A stretch of 64,000 nucleotides of DNA from Glandiceps talaboti (lineage: Eukaryota; Hemichordata; Enteropneusta; Spengelidae): assembly GCF_964340395.1 (NCBI RefSeq), contig NC_135555.1, positions 14,295,746-14,359,745 of the forward strand, written 5' to 3'. Position 1 is the stretch's first letter, and every line of letters begins with the position of its first letter. The notes beneath the pieces were generated by a model. The model was not told the DNA's origin. It saw only the letters and a list, made by a program, of their open reading frames with translations, and made no database searches. The position numbers were made by a program, and so were the translations under genes. Positions 27,601 through 43,747 of the stretch are shown piece after piece.

Positions 27601-29887
27601 TTCATTGCCTGTCTTGATAAATATCTATCAACATTGCTACATTTTATCATGTGGCACAACAAAAATCTTACTAACATTGCTACATTTTAACATGTCTAGA
27701 CAAATATTGCTACATTTTATTCTGCCTTGATAAATATCTTATCAACATAATCATGCTACATTTTCATTATTATAGCTACCTTTATGTTTTTGTAGATCAT
27801 TACCAAATAGTATTGTAACAATATGTACTTTTTCAGGCAATTTTGTCAACTATGAAATAAAATTGTCAGTTATAATTCAAATTTTGTCATATCAGATGAT
27901 CAAGATGTAGCAATGTTCATATGATTTTTTGGAGCCAGGTGATGAAATTTAGCAATATTTGTATGATATCTATCAAGCCAGACAATAAATTGTTACAATG
28001 TGAGTAGGATATTTGTCAAGACAGATGATAAAATGTAGCAATGATAGTAAGATATTTGTTGACACACACACACATTTTGTTTGAAGTAAACTGGTTTCCA
28101 TTGTAATGTGTCTCCTTAATTCAATGTAACTGGCTTCCATTGTAAAGTTGCCATTTTGAAAAGCAGGAAGCACATTCAAAAGAAATTTTAATTTGAAGCC
28201 ATCGACGTAAACACTTTTTTTTTTTTACAAATGTTTTGACTTCACTGACAGCTTTTCAGAAGCTGTCATTTTTTTTAAGTGTATGAAAGGCTAGTCAGAT
28301 ATAATATATTTCAACAAAAAATTTTGAAGCCATTTATGTATGAACACAATTGTTTCATTGTATCTGTAAATATCATTCAAAAAATATCTCCTTTCAAATA
28401 AAATTTATGAAATTCTGATAAATACTTAAAGTTGAGGGCCTCTTGGATTCACTCAGAGAAGAACTTTGAAAAGACTGTACTTGTGAGGTGCAAGAAATTA
28501 TCAATTCAATGATAACCCACACTCGATCTTTTGATAGGAAACACTATAAATACCACACATCTGCAATTTAACAGTAATTCTCTCAACAATGATGGTTGTT
28601 GCTATACTTGAGATAGAGTATGTGTACATTTTGAAAGAATTTTCTTCCCTGTTGTTACAAAGACTACAATGACAAACAACCCTTTGATTTACATGGTGTA
28701 TTTGTGTCTAGATACTTAAACATGTGACAATACATTGAGGTAGCCCATAGACTTGACTTGGTCACAGGTGTTAAGAAGCTCTCAACATGCAACACCAGAA
28801 ATCTGTTCTGGATTCAAAATTATCACCAACACCTCTGCTAAATCTCAGTGGATCTTATATAAGTTATATGTGAACAGTAAGTTATATTATTATTATAAGT
28901 TATATGTGAACCTATATGATGTAATTGAGCCCCCCCCCCCCCCCCCCCCCCCGACTTAAAATTGGGAGGGTAGCCAATTACAAGTACAAGAAGATCCACT
29001 GACATTACATGTAAGTATAACATGGACATGTAGTGCTGTTGGTGGTAATTTCAGATTCAGAACGTGTTTCTGTGCTTCAATAGCAAAAGCCTTGACTTGG
29101 TGTAGTCGAGAGTTTGTTGAGATAGTGACAAGGCTTTCCAAATCATACACCTAGTGACATATTAGTACAATATACCATAATTAAGGACTACGGCTTCAAT
29201 CCAAGGTTTATGTATTAGTGTTATATCTAACCAGTGAAGCCATAAGGATTACATAGGATTATTCTTTGGTTCTGGACCAACTTTTTTATAGCTCTAGACA
29301 TCTGGTTTTTTTCTTAATTTCTAAAATCTAAATTTTTCTCCTTAATATGAGCTGGGTTTTCAATTTCTTTTCCAAGTTACGATGAATTCATGATATGTAT
29401 TTCTACAAACGTAACTGAGAATCATTTTGAATTTGACTGAAATTTTAGAATGTTTGTTGAAGATGCCGCTTTAGGATTGATGGTTACACTAAATGGTACA
29501 AGAATGACAATCACAACAACATTAAAATGTCTGGTATGAACAGACAAATATTTACTGCATGTTTGTGATTTTCCCACAATGATATGAACATGAACACAGG
29601 CTTGTAACATGCCATCTGGATGAATGGTTTCAAGGACTCCTCAGATAGTTCATGACATATATTGTACATACTTTTCAAATCAGTAACAAATTGCCATATA
29701 CATTGATGACATCAATCTACAGCTGAGCAAGGTCTTTCCAAAATTCTATTCTTTGAAATTGACCAACGAGTTCTCGCTATGGAAGGTACATGTATTAGTA
29801 TTTGTAAGTGGGTACATTTAATCTTAGAGACAGGAAGGTTTAGGTATATGATACATATTAATGATATACATACATACATGCATACAT

Positions 29888-29956
<69 letters not shown>

Positions 29957-32900
29957 TACATACATACATACATACATACATGCATGCATGCATGCACGCA
30001 TGTATGTATGCATGCACGCATTCACGCACGCACACACACACATAACATACAATATACATACATATATATTGTATAAATTTAACATTTAACATAATTTTGT
30101 GCTGCAGATACAGAGATAAGTTTCATTCTACATGGGTACAGGATGCAGGGTGGACAAGGAGATACAATATCAGTTTTCATACAACATGTATAAAAAGATC
30201 AAGGGTGGATATTTTAGTTTCATACTATGACTGGACCTAGAATATAGCTACATGGACATTCAGACTTCTGTTGATATATAGGAATCACATGTCGTTTTGT
30301 TCTCAAGTAATCAGATTCAAATACCCTGGTCCCTAATTCACAATTTACTGATAACAAGATTTGCAAATTGCAATATATCTGACTGATATGGGCCAGACAA
30401 AAAATCATCACAAGATAATTATTGCACATCCATGCAGTGTATTATTTGAGATTTTCTTTCAAGTCTACAGTATAACATTAGCATATTATGGCAGCTATAT
30501 TTTTTAACCCCATAAAGCCTAAAACATGTACCTTATTTTTACAGCATACTACATAAAGTTATATAGCCTTAGACAGCCTTTAAACCAAGATACTATATGG
30601 TTAATGAACCATGAAAAAGTGGCTATCTACCACACAGCAAACTGGAGTAATAGTTCCATTCTTATCTTTCACAAATAGAGATATAAGCCAGTCAATCAAT
30701 ACATTTCAAAATGTGTACTGTACTGCCTGCTTACAGCTACATGTAGTTCCTACAGTGTATATGTTGCATTATTTAGTTTGGTAGCTGAGACCATTGTTTG
30801 TGTGAATTATAGAAACCATACAGAACTATACCATATACAGCCATAATTTCTTATTTAATCATTATCAAATAAATTAACAGGTGTCTTTTCACCCCAATTG
30901 TTTCTAACCAATCAAAGCCAGGGCTTGAAAATTAGCAGCAATAGTCTAGGGCATACAGACTACCAAACATTGTACAACTGCTGACGTCAGACCGTTGACA
31001 AATGGAACCTGTTACAAACAGGGAAAGTAAACAACTGAATTGGATTATTAACACTTGGCACAGGATATTGGAAGTACAGAGACTTGTATTACATGCCATC
31101 ATTTGATAAGAACAGTTTTATGGCCTCTTTACATAGTAGTTCACATTCACAAACAAATTTCTAGTTCCCCTGGCATTTCATGTACACAAGAAGAGGCCAT
31201 AAAACTGTTCTTATCAAACCACAGAGTGTAATACAAGTCTCTGCTGTTTCTATGTTGAGCCGAGTGTTATTACTCCAGTTCATTTGTTTAATTTCACTGT
31301 TTGTACCAGGTTCCGTTTGTCCACGGTCTGATGTTGGCAGTTGTATCCAGACTACCAAATTTATAAATGTGGTAGTCTGTTAGACCAATGGAAATGAATG
31401 GAAAATTGTAGCTGAAACAGTTCACTTGGAGAAATTTGACAGCCAAGTCCAAAAAGTTAAATTCAAGCTCTGAAACTAAACCTTTCAAAATGCTTCATCT
31501 TAACGCAGTTAATACTTTACTTTCATGTCAAAGGTCAAGTCTGGATGTTCTTCTTTGTCACAGGATACAGATGTCATCAAAGGGGAGCTCTCACAGTTAA
31601 ATGCCTAATCAGATTTTGTGAACAAAATATTGGTACAATATTTTACCAAAAGGAGAAAACTTATAAATACGCAAAAAATTTACAACAAATAGCCATGATA
31701 ATGTATAATTCAGCAAAAAAAAAAAAAAATTGCAAATTTTTTTATTTTTATCTTAAAACAGAGAAAGCTGTGTCATAAATCTGAACAGCACAGATATAGA
31801 GTTCTGTCAACAATCCACTAATCTATGTAACACACTGGTCGTAGGTAACAGATGGCGGAAATAATAACGTACATGTTGTCAAATCACTATCACTGATCAG
31901 AACTCACTAGTCAGATATCATTGCATATTTAGTTACAGCAGAGTTTCTTATATTCAAAGGATTGATTTCAGTTGAAACTTAGAGGCCAGCTGATTTAATT
32001 GTAGTTCAAATACAAATGGTATGTCAACATTCTCTGTACATAGCATTTTCTACCTGTGTTTCCCGATCCTTTGCTCTGTTGTTCAATGTATTACAGTTAC
32101 ATTGTCTATACATGTATCTGCAGTACTGTACTTTCTTTGCCTTCCCCGTCCTTCAACTCCACAATGTATACACACAATGTGTTCATGGTACATGTTAGAT
32201 ACATGTTTACTCTAAACACACTATTGTTTACTTGTGGTATAATTTTCTATTCCCTCAATCCTATCCTTTACAATGTAATAATATACCTGACACGGCAGTA
32301 TTTATTCCCAGCATTGCTGAGTTTATATGTTTTTGGACATGAAGTTTGCTGCATACTTAAAAGACACGCACAGTGAGTATTCGACGTACTGGAGCATACC
32401 TAACGTGAACTTGCAAGTATAACTGAACTCAAACTTGATATCGATATATATAACTTATAAACTATTCGATGTCATAATTTATTGTACATATTAAAAAAAA
32501 TGCCATGGAAATCCCTACTGTCTAATAAATTGTTCTAACAATGCCAAAAGATATTCTCTGTACTGTGATGCACCAACATTGTATGTTCACAGAGATGACC
32601 AAGGCTGAGAGAGAGAGTTTCAAAGACATTGTTGTAAATCCCCGCAGCAGTACAAGACAGCCTCATGATATGGAAACAGAGAGAGAGGGAGCCAAGGCTG
32701 ATAGAGCAGCCAGAGTGAGAAAGAGAGTCAAGGTCGATACAGAAAGCGAGAGAGAACCATTTTGAAAAGATTGCTGAATTCATCAATTTCTAAGAAAATG
32801 TACAAACCATAATGCCAGGCGATATACAAGACATGTAAACGAAAACACAACATTGCAAGATGCAATGGTTAAATCTCTAATACTTATTTCCAGAGCACAC

Positions 32901-34627
32901 AAAGCCATTGTAACAAGTCAACAATAGCAATGGTTAATTTGGCTTCTGTTCAAACTACCTCTGCACACACACACATTTAAACATTCACTCAATTCAGGAA
33001 TTCCAGTCCAGTTAAACAGTTAGGGCATATATTGATCTATAAATTTATTAGCCATACCTGATATAAATTACTCACACCTGCCCTTCTCTCTCTATTATGG
33101 TAAATACTGTCAAAAGGTATTCTATCATATTTAGCCACGTACTATTTCCTCTTTTTTTTTTCCAAAATGACATGCATACCAGTAAATATAATTTCTTTCA
33201 TATTTTACCAGCTATTCTTCTCTCCTAATATTTAGCTTACATATTCTTACCCTCACCCCAAGTCATGCCACTTTATATTATATATATTTCTCTCATTTTT
33301 ATACTTTGCCAAAAATTTCCTAGATCTGTATCTAAGAAGGATGACATTCAGTTTGCCCCTTTCAAACAATATAATGCAGTTTTCCCCTCAGGTACATGTA
33401 CTAGGTACCCCAGGTTCCTTCTGGTACCATATTTCAATTTCCAATTTTAGAGTAATATGTACTATCATCATTATTTGCCAAAATTTAGCACTTTTTCTTC
33501 TGAAGTGTATTTTTCTATTAACTGCCCCCACATTACAGAAATGTCATTCTGGAGTTATAATATTCACCTCCTACATGTGTATAACAATATATTTGTATTG
33601 AACAAAATAACACATCGATTCAAGGGCAGAGAAAGGAGTGTGACCCATGTTAGCTGTCACCATGGTAATATAAATGTATAGATTGCTATTCAATGAAACT
33701 CAATGAAACGTCAAAATATCATTATTATGATAACTGATACGACACATTAATCATATTTCTATGGGTTTTTCATTATTATAGCTGTACAGTAAATTACCCG
33801 ATTAATAATTCAAAAATTATATTATCTATCGACAAAGTACTCCCATCGAGTGTACATATTACGGTAAATTATTGATTGATTTTGCAATATCCACTATTAA
33901 ACAAAGTAAATACAATTTTCGCCATAATACTGTTGTAATTTATATCATATTTTGTTTCGATCTCACTTGTTTTTGAAATGTAATATTTTCAGTTACAAAA
34001 TATTTGATTAAACGTTATATAGATTGAGTGCTCACTGCTCAAGTCACATGGTACAGTCTCAACCGTCAAAATAAAAATGCAAACGTTACGTACAGTGAAT
34101 ATGAAAGCTAGTGGAAATTTGACACACATATCAGAGCTCAAAATGGCGACAGGAATCGTGATCCTCAAATCACTTTCAGTGTTGCATTCGTCAGATGGTA
34201 TAATTTTTCAGCGACGGTTGGAGCGTGACATTTTCGACATACGATATTCAGTGGGACGGCGTCCCTTCACGACCTGTTGCTACACGGAGCTGGAGGAGAG
34301 ACACGTCCGGACACATACTTACCGTTGTGTACATTCACATTGTGATGGAGGTTCGTTACTTACAAGTTCATATTTAATCGCGTCTGCAAAAATTTAAAAT
34401 ATACTTACCCTGTGTGATTCATCGCTTCCATTTCCCTCTTCCAGCTGCTTTAGTCTGTCAGCGTAAAGGCCCTTGAATTCAGTCAACAAACCGTGCATTT
34501 GGCTGCCGCTTCGATCCTCCATTCTTGATCTTGCTGTTGCTGTAACGCCAGCTGACCGCGTACGACTAGAGCTGGATGGCCCGCTGCCAAGTTTTCTTGG
34601 GCTCGCTGAAAATGTTCGGTCTGACAT
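567..34627 (-). CDS. Long coiled-coil protein gene (family not recognised), multi-exon
   Basis: Function is unknown: the protein is almost entirely heptad-patterned coiled coil rich in E, K, Q and R, so a cytoskeletal, centrosomal, ciliary or Golgi scaffold role is only an inference. Exons on the minus strand, 5' to 3': 34409-34627, (29064-29150, doubtful), 24015-24164, 23297-23380, 22136-22267, 21269-21469, 20515-20682, 19662-19745, 19272-19334, 17707-17790, 16367-16450, 15860-16018, 14338-14400, 12297-12539, 11453-11599, 10862-10945, 10110-10268, 7547-7693, 6995-7153, 5470-5700, 5140-5223, 4754-4837, 3884-3967, 3305-3400, (567-680, likely last). Every internal exon is flanked by AG and GT and is phase 0 at both ends. 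The product is about 1040 residues without the doubtful second exon. The N-terminus is Ser/Arg-rich and low-complexity, and the most conserved-looking part is the exon at 24015-24164 (LQSYVNDLSEQNEVLVQTVE). PMFBP1-, CCDC18- or CCDC150-type proteins are possible relatives, but I cannot assign one. Confidence 0.85.
681..3304. repeat. Intronic/3' region with degenerate repeats, no exon recognised
   Basis: Three repeat structures are visible. About 1150-1550 is a degenerate tandem array built on an 'accctctaactct' plus 'gacaaatgac' theme. 1760-1840 and 1841-1921 are two copies of an 81-bp unit beginning acagttgaccacagg. Segments 2417-2534 and 2882-3000 are direct copies sharing 'acagcattcaaatagatata' and 'gtgtctgtctcagtgc', with a related piece at about 2690-2760. 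No coding segment longer than a few tens of codons looks protein-like. Confidence 0.6.
3305..7693 (-). CDS. Coiled-coil gene, 3' exon cluster (8 exons)
   Basis: Exons 7547-7693 (49 codons), 6995-7153 (53), 5470-5700 (77), 5140-5223 (28), 4754-4837 (28), 3884-3967 (28) and 3305-3400 (32) form this 3' cluster. The 28-codon exons encode one 4-heptad unit with a shared layout: a charged pair, then I-x-x-L-x-x-x-[DE/T]-x-x-L about ten residues into the exon, for example RDDMIHRLSTETSKL and KEDIIGQLQKDVEGL. All boundaries are canonical and phase 0. The 77-codon exon is exactly 11 heptads. This segment has no catalytic motif. Confidence 0.85.
3630..3780 (+). repeat. Dispersed repeat family A, copy 1
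   Basis: Shares 'aacctctgtcctaccagg', 'acagctgaattgactgg' and 'ggttcaaatcttg' with copies at about 7840-8140 (same strand) and 9690-9990 (opposite strand). It lies in an intron of the coiled-coil gene. The copies are diverged and none encodes protein. Confidence 0.65.
4396..4540. mobile_element. Palindromic MITE-like fold-back element (145 bp)
   Basis: The two halves are inverted copies of each other over almost the full length: left arm 4396-4465 begins ccccgatccaata and right arm 4471-4540 ends with its complement caatattgggg form. The centre is near tctcgcg. It is intronic and noncoding. Full-length palindromy with very short spacing is typical of a non-autonomous fold-back/MITE element. 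The responsible transposase family is unknown. Confidence 0.7.
5281..5335. repeat. Poly-C followed by poly-A tracts
   Basis: A C-run followed by two long A-runs within an intron. Low-complexity sequence only. Confidence 0.9.
7840..8140 (+). repeat. Dispersed repeat family A, copy 2 (longest)
   Basis: Contains the fullest set of shared blocks: 'actcccctggggagcata', 'caatccatag', 'aacctctatcctaccagg', 'acagctgggctgactggg' and 'ggttcaaatcttgcc'. It is intronic. The same blocks occur in reverse order on the other strand at about 9690-9990. I saw neither terminal inverted repeats nor a poly-A tail, so the class is unknown; a SINE-like or MITE-like origin is possible. Confidence 0.65.
9371..9434. 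repeat. Near-perfect 31-bp palindrome
   Basis: Arms 9371-9401 and 9404-9434 are reverse complements with one mismatch in 31 bp and only a 2-nt spacer (ag). Each arm carries atttccagatttaga. It lies within an intron of the coiled-coil gene. Such a tight, nearly perfect palindrome would extrude a cruciform or fold into a hairpin in RNA. Confidence 0.9.
9690..9990 (-). repeat. Dispersed repeat family A, copy 3 (inverted)
   Basis: Reverse-strand copy of the unit at 7840-8140, recognisable by 'cctggtaggatagaggtt', 'gatggattgtatgttcc' and 'caagatttgaacca'. It is intronic. Confidence 0.65.
10110..17790 (-). CDS. Coiled-coil gene, central exon cluster
   Basis: Exons 17707-17790 (28 codons), 16367-16450 (28), 15860-16018 (53), 14338-14400 (21), 12297-12539 (81), 11453-11599 (49), 10862-10945 (28) and 10110-10268 (53). 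All are phase 0-0 with AG/GT borders. The two 53-codon exons start similarly (IGNLQARLRQSQ and IGEIQTRMHKDK), which suggests exon duplication. Heptad hydrophobics run without break across the junctions. No non-helical domain is visible. Confidence 0.87.
10455..10570 (-). repeat. Dispersed repeat family B, copy 1
   Basis: Shares 'aataaaaggacaagt', 'aagtctggttaaaacttctg' and 'cacagacagtctttttcaa' with 50125-50235. Read on the minus strand it ends in gactgtctgtgcac followed by a diverged gtcgaaa-type motif. This arrangement is often seen near the ends of Penelope-like and other retroelements. It is a short, diverged fragment. Confidence 0.6.
11212..11390. repeat. 37-bp minisatellite, GC-richer than surroundings
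   Basis: The block cgacatgacgtacac recurs at 11294, 11331 and 11368, a 37-bp period, with a weaker unit upstream. The flanking piece with 'ctctcacatatcggtcaacc' resembles a segment at 16955-17065 ('cctcacacattggtctaccc'). The repeat is CpG-rich compared with neighbouring intron. Confidence 0.75.
12765..13320. repeat. Large (TGTA)n microsatellite grading into (TG)n
   Basis: About 430 bp of TATG/TGTA tetranucleotide with scattered tgca and attatg interruptions (to about 13205), then a TG dinucleotide run to about 13260 and a mixed tail. Open frames across it on both strands are artefacts of the stop-free repeat. Confidence 0.97.
14065..14310. repeat. Minisatellite with telomere-like CCCTAACCC units
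   Basis: Five or so degenerate units of about 43 bp built from 'catctgactgtgaaatac' and 'ccctaaccccca'. The array ends about 30 bp from the donor side of the exon at 14338-14400. The ccctaaccc motif resembles the animal telomere repeat, but the unit is longer and the array is not a telomere. Confidence 0.8.
15435..15528. repeat. Inverted repeat / hairpin
   Basis: Left arm 15435-15469 and right arm 15492-15528 share an inverted core (tcagtgcagtaaggt) with few mismatches around a 22-nt loop. Intronic. Confidence 0.8.
16630..16727. repeat. Inverted repeat with 27-bp arms
   Basis: Arms 16630-16656 (gactgacagatccgtcattg) and 16701-16727 are imperfect reverse complements around a 44-nt loop. A small fold-back element is the likely origin. 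Confidence 0.7.
19272..24164 (-). CDS. Coiled-coil gene, 5' exon cluster
   Basis: Exons 24015-24164 (50 codons), 23297-23380 (28), 22136-22267 (44), 21269-21469 (67), 20515-20682 (56), 19662-19745 (28) and 19272-19334 (21), all phase 0-0. The first three give a continuous helix (LQSYVNDLSEQNEVLVQTVE, then YLSKARDLEFDMKTMEVKK, then IQLQYDRMCEEKEGLGAMN). The 44-codon exon ends with a less helical stretch (IGVIGQARATGKWE), and the 67-codon exon opens with a non-coil segment (FNGLEFRTIDAREVLGAK). This is probably the best region for identifying the family, because it is the least repetitive. Confidence 0.87.
19420..19615. repeat. Diverged direct duplication
   Basis: Two copies of 'cactttgattttaatgtgat...gatggaaacactttag' occur about 110 bp apart within one intron. 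Confidence 0.6.
20196..20405. mobile_element. Fold-back element family C
   Basis: Inverted arms at 20196-20262 and 20325-20398 (for example 'agtggagct...gattatcc' against 'ggca gataatcc...agctccact') with ends resembling ccccaatgtttgaa and its complement. A half copy sharing 'taaggattacataggatta' sits at 29185-29275. Noncoding and intronic; MITE-like. Confidence 0.65.
20690..21085. repeat. Degenerate 31-bp-class minisatellite
   Basis: Repeated 'taacataagtggtccatg' and 'tttgcctattag' blocks, at least eight diverged copies, between two exons of the coiled-coil gene. Confidence 0.75.
23430..23645. repeat. Degenerate 30-40-bp repeat
   Basis: Several units of 'atgcaaatcatgcagggg' with variable spacers, plus a g-run. 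Intronic; open only because the repeat lacks stops in one frame. Confidence 0.7.
25490..26035. repeat. Four-copy tandem repeat, about 130-147 bp per unit
   Basis: The anchor 'caagtag' plus 'cacttttgaatt' recurs at 25553, 25689, 25836 and 25965, each followed by 'cagtctgttttcaagtgaag', 'gattcacaa' and 'agtttgcaaatcaa'. Units are well diverged. The array lies in the long 5' intron of the coiled-coil gene. Confidence 0.8.
27385..28070. repeat. Minisatellite in two opposite-facing arrays
   Basis: From 27385 to 27765 the unit 'attgctacatttta...tgtctagacaa' recurs at least nine times on the plus strand. From 27895 to 28065 the complementary unit ('gatgtagcaatg', 'tgataaaatgtagcaat') recurs at least three times. 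About 130 bp of unrelated sequence separates them, so the two arrays can pair. Confidence 0.8.
28926..28953. repeat. Poly-C tract
   Basis: Uninterrupted cytosine run in the intron; low complexity only. Confidence 0.95.
29064..29150 (-). CDS. Candidate second exon of the coiled-coil gene
   Basis: After an acceptor just above 29150, the minus strand reads YDLESLVTISTNSRLHQVKA and onward to IEAQKH, protein-like and in phase 0 with both neighbouring exons. The required donor (CAC followed by GTTCTG) is weak, and the frame stays open beyond it, so the 3' boundary is uncertain. If real it adds 29 residues between the N-terminal exon and the exon at 24015-24164. Confidence 0.38.
29868..30060. repeat. 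(CATA)n / (CA)n compound microsatellite
   Basis: CATA runs flank a CA run and a tgcatgcatgca block. Reading frames across it are artefacts. Confidence 0.97.
30955..31378. mobile_element. Large fold-back element (~425 bp, ~185-bp arms)
   Basis: Left arm about 30955-31130 and right arm about 31192-31378 are imperfect inverted copies: 'cagactaccaaa', 'cagaccgttgacaaa', 'gagacttgtattaca' and 'gataagaacagttttatggc' on the left reappear as complements on the right. The loop is about 60 bp. No long ORF and no transposase are present, so this is a non-autonomous fold-back/MITE-type element in intron 1 of the coiled-coil gene. Confidence 0.8.
32395..32550 (+). repeat. Dispersed repeat family D, copy 1
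   Basis: Shares 'actgaactcaaacttga', 'gtcataatttat' and 'ttgttctaacaatgc' in the same order with 62360-62505. Noncoding. Confidence 0.65.
34409..34627 (-). CDS. First coding exon of the coiled-coil gene
   Basis: The chosen start is the ATG at 34625-34627. It opens 73 codons beginning MSDRTFSASPRKLGSG, Ser/Arg-rich and probably disordered, then a helix (QMHGLLTEFKGLYADRLKQL). The exon ends DESHR followed by a GTAAGT donor. No in-frame ATG lies upstream before a stop. The local base composition is more GC-rich and CpG-containing than the introns, as expected for the start of a gene. Confidence 0.88.
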
Positions 34628-34720
34628 TTTCAAATGAAAATGTACCTGAGAGTTACTGTAGGACGTGTACGTCCCACGTGGAAGAGTATTGGCCAGATAG
34701 CAAAAGAGAGCGCACGAAAA
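34628..34720 (-). promoter_or_regulatory. Probable core promoter/5'UTR of the coiled-coil gene
   Basis: Within 60 bp upstream of the ATG lie a palindrome ggacgtgtacgtcc (34661-34674) and an E-box ccacgtgg (34674-34681), then an attgg/CCAAT-type motif near 34688. The region has more CpG than surrounding DNA. The motifs are seen directly; any factor binding is inferred. Confidence 0.4.
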
Positions 34721-36068
34721 TGATATTATTATATCGGAACATGCAGCGCTGAACGTTGAATGAGTTTACTACCGTCATAGAATGGACGCGGTGGGCATGT
34801 ACAACGGTCAATGATCGTCAATATTCGCTGTTGTGATCAGTGAACTCACTCCCACCGTATTATGTGAATATAAAGCTACACCAATGCCATGGTGTACATC
34901 GCCGCAGGGGGATGCTCGCTAAATCAACCTTCTACTAACCCACGTACAAATTACCGCGTCTGTCATAACCAAAACAATACACGCTACTATTGTTTTGAAT
35001 CTCGTGTACCTGGGGGTTTCCTCTGGGAATACAAAGTTTAAAAAAAATAAAAACCCCGCTCAAAATGTGAAAACGGTTTATCTCAATATCAAATGTGTGG
35101 CATTCCCATACCATACTACTATGATATACTGTGATACTACTGTGATATACCAGGTTTTGATACCCTGCATGTATTAAATACGAGTCAGTTTTTTTTTATT
35201 ATTGTTGCACAGGTACCAGGTATTGGTATTTATAAATTAAAGGAATTTGAAGAAATATTACAAATTACGTTTAGAACTCTTTTGTTTATTTCTGTTTGAC
35301 CTGTAGCCAGTGAGTTTTATAGGTTTTTACAACATCTATATATTGCCCCCCCCCCACCCCACCACCACATTCGTTGAAAATTAGTGGGTGTTATCAGTAT
35401 CAGTTCAATTACGTTGGTGTTAGATCATTTAGCATACATTTTGTATATATATGTCATTCACTGTGGAAGCCTGCAACAAACATATGTACTGCAGAGTGAC
35501 GTAGACTTCCCTGGGAGATGAAACATCCAGGCTCCATCCCCTACTGTATATGCTCGGGCAATTTTCCAAGCTTGTTTCAGTATCAAATTTGTCTTTCCTT
35601 CTTTCTTTCGTTTGTTTATTTGTTTGTTTTACACAACTTATCTTTTAAACAGCATATATATTCGTATATATGCGTATATATCTTCTTGTCCTTTTGCACG
35701 CATCAAAAAAAAAAGGGGGGGGGGAATCACACATCTGTGATCTATATACGACTGAGAGAAGTACATTGCTTGGACATATAGGGCGCCATCACCGTTCTAA
35801 ACTCATATTCTAATGGTGCAGTTCGATCGTAAAACACCGTCTCAAACAATTGTACTTTCAACCGTAACGTTAACAACACAATCTTGTGTCAAACGGAAGC
35901 AAAATTGTAAGAAAGATTACAGGATCGCAAAATTTCACACCTCAGGATGTTTTCTGCATGCCAATCATGGTAATTATTGTCTTAAAAAGAAAGTACAACA
36001 CACGAGTTACATATTAAGCTAGCTACAAAAAGTTAGGAATTCGAAACGTCATATTTTGTATGCATTTT
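34721..36068. other. Intergenic: between coiled-coil gene start and protease 3' end
   Basis: No gene recognised. Contains a c-rich tract near 35346, a g-run near 35717 and TATA-rich simple sequence. The 3' untranslated region of the protease should lie just below 36069, but no clear AATAAA on the minus strand was seen close to the stop. Confidence 0.5.
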
Positions 36069-42800
<6,732 letters not shown>

Positions 42801-43747
42801 GTCTACTGGCGTACTGACTCCCGATCCTCTATTACTCGCTCGGTATCGGATATAGAGCGCGGAACATAATATAATGAAAATCATATTGCTCTCATGAAAG
42901 ATCATGAAACAATTTATCAAAAAAAAATAATGTCAGGTCACATTTTACCAAATTTCCGGAAGTTCCGATTGCCCACTCATGTACTGGCAATTTTTAATAA
43001 TAAACGTTTATATTTCATTACACAAAGTAGAAAAATTACAATTTCTAAAAAGTTGACTTCCTTGATAATAGGGGGCATTAGAATTATGTTGAAAAAAAAT
43101 ACAGCAATTAGAGAGATTAAGTTTCACAGGAATATTCTGAATCCGTTCACCCATTAACGAGGACAATATGTAAGGCCAGTGAATTGCCCGAAAGAATCGC
43201 ATCTATACAGATCGCAATCTTGAGAAAATACCATTAAATTATAAGTAGTAATAGAAGTGATATAAAGCCTTGGTGTGTCTCTGTAAAATTGATGAATTTC
43301 AAGAATTCCAGTCACTTTTTTCCTTTTAGCAGCGAATAAGCTTTTGTCTCCTGTTGAAGAGCCGGCACCGATGAAATTAATTAATATATATTTCATCGAC
43401 ACAGACAATGGTTTTTACAAACTTTAATTTATATGTTGGTCAGATTATTGGCTCCCTCCATGAACAAGTTTACACCGAGTGACACCCATATCAAATGTAC
43501 ACACACTGTTTCTGTCACGTTATTCGCCGGAGTACACTCGTTCAACATGAAATTCCTACCTTACTACGCGCTACCTATGAACAGGTTAAAAATCATGCCC
43601 ATGGAAACAAATAATTTGTGTTGGATTCCGAGAATGTGTACATTTAAGGAAATCGATAACAATATTAGAGAAATAGGTTACAAGTCTCTTTGAAAAAAAT
43701 GGACACAATTTCCAAGCTGGTGAGAAAAAGCCCCGTGTTTAATTCAA

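Noticed and set aside
27385-28070. CRISPR-like array
   Set aside because: Units are degenerate, spacers are not unique and of fixed length, and the context is an animal intron; this is a minisatellite.
34077-34397. 106-codon plus-strand frame near the coiled-coil promoter
   Set aside because: No domain, and it lies in intron 1 opposite the gene; openness is likely due to the CpG-richer promoter region.
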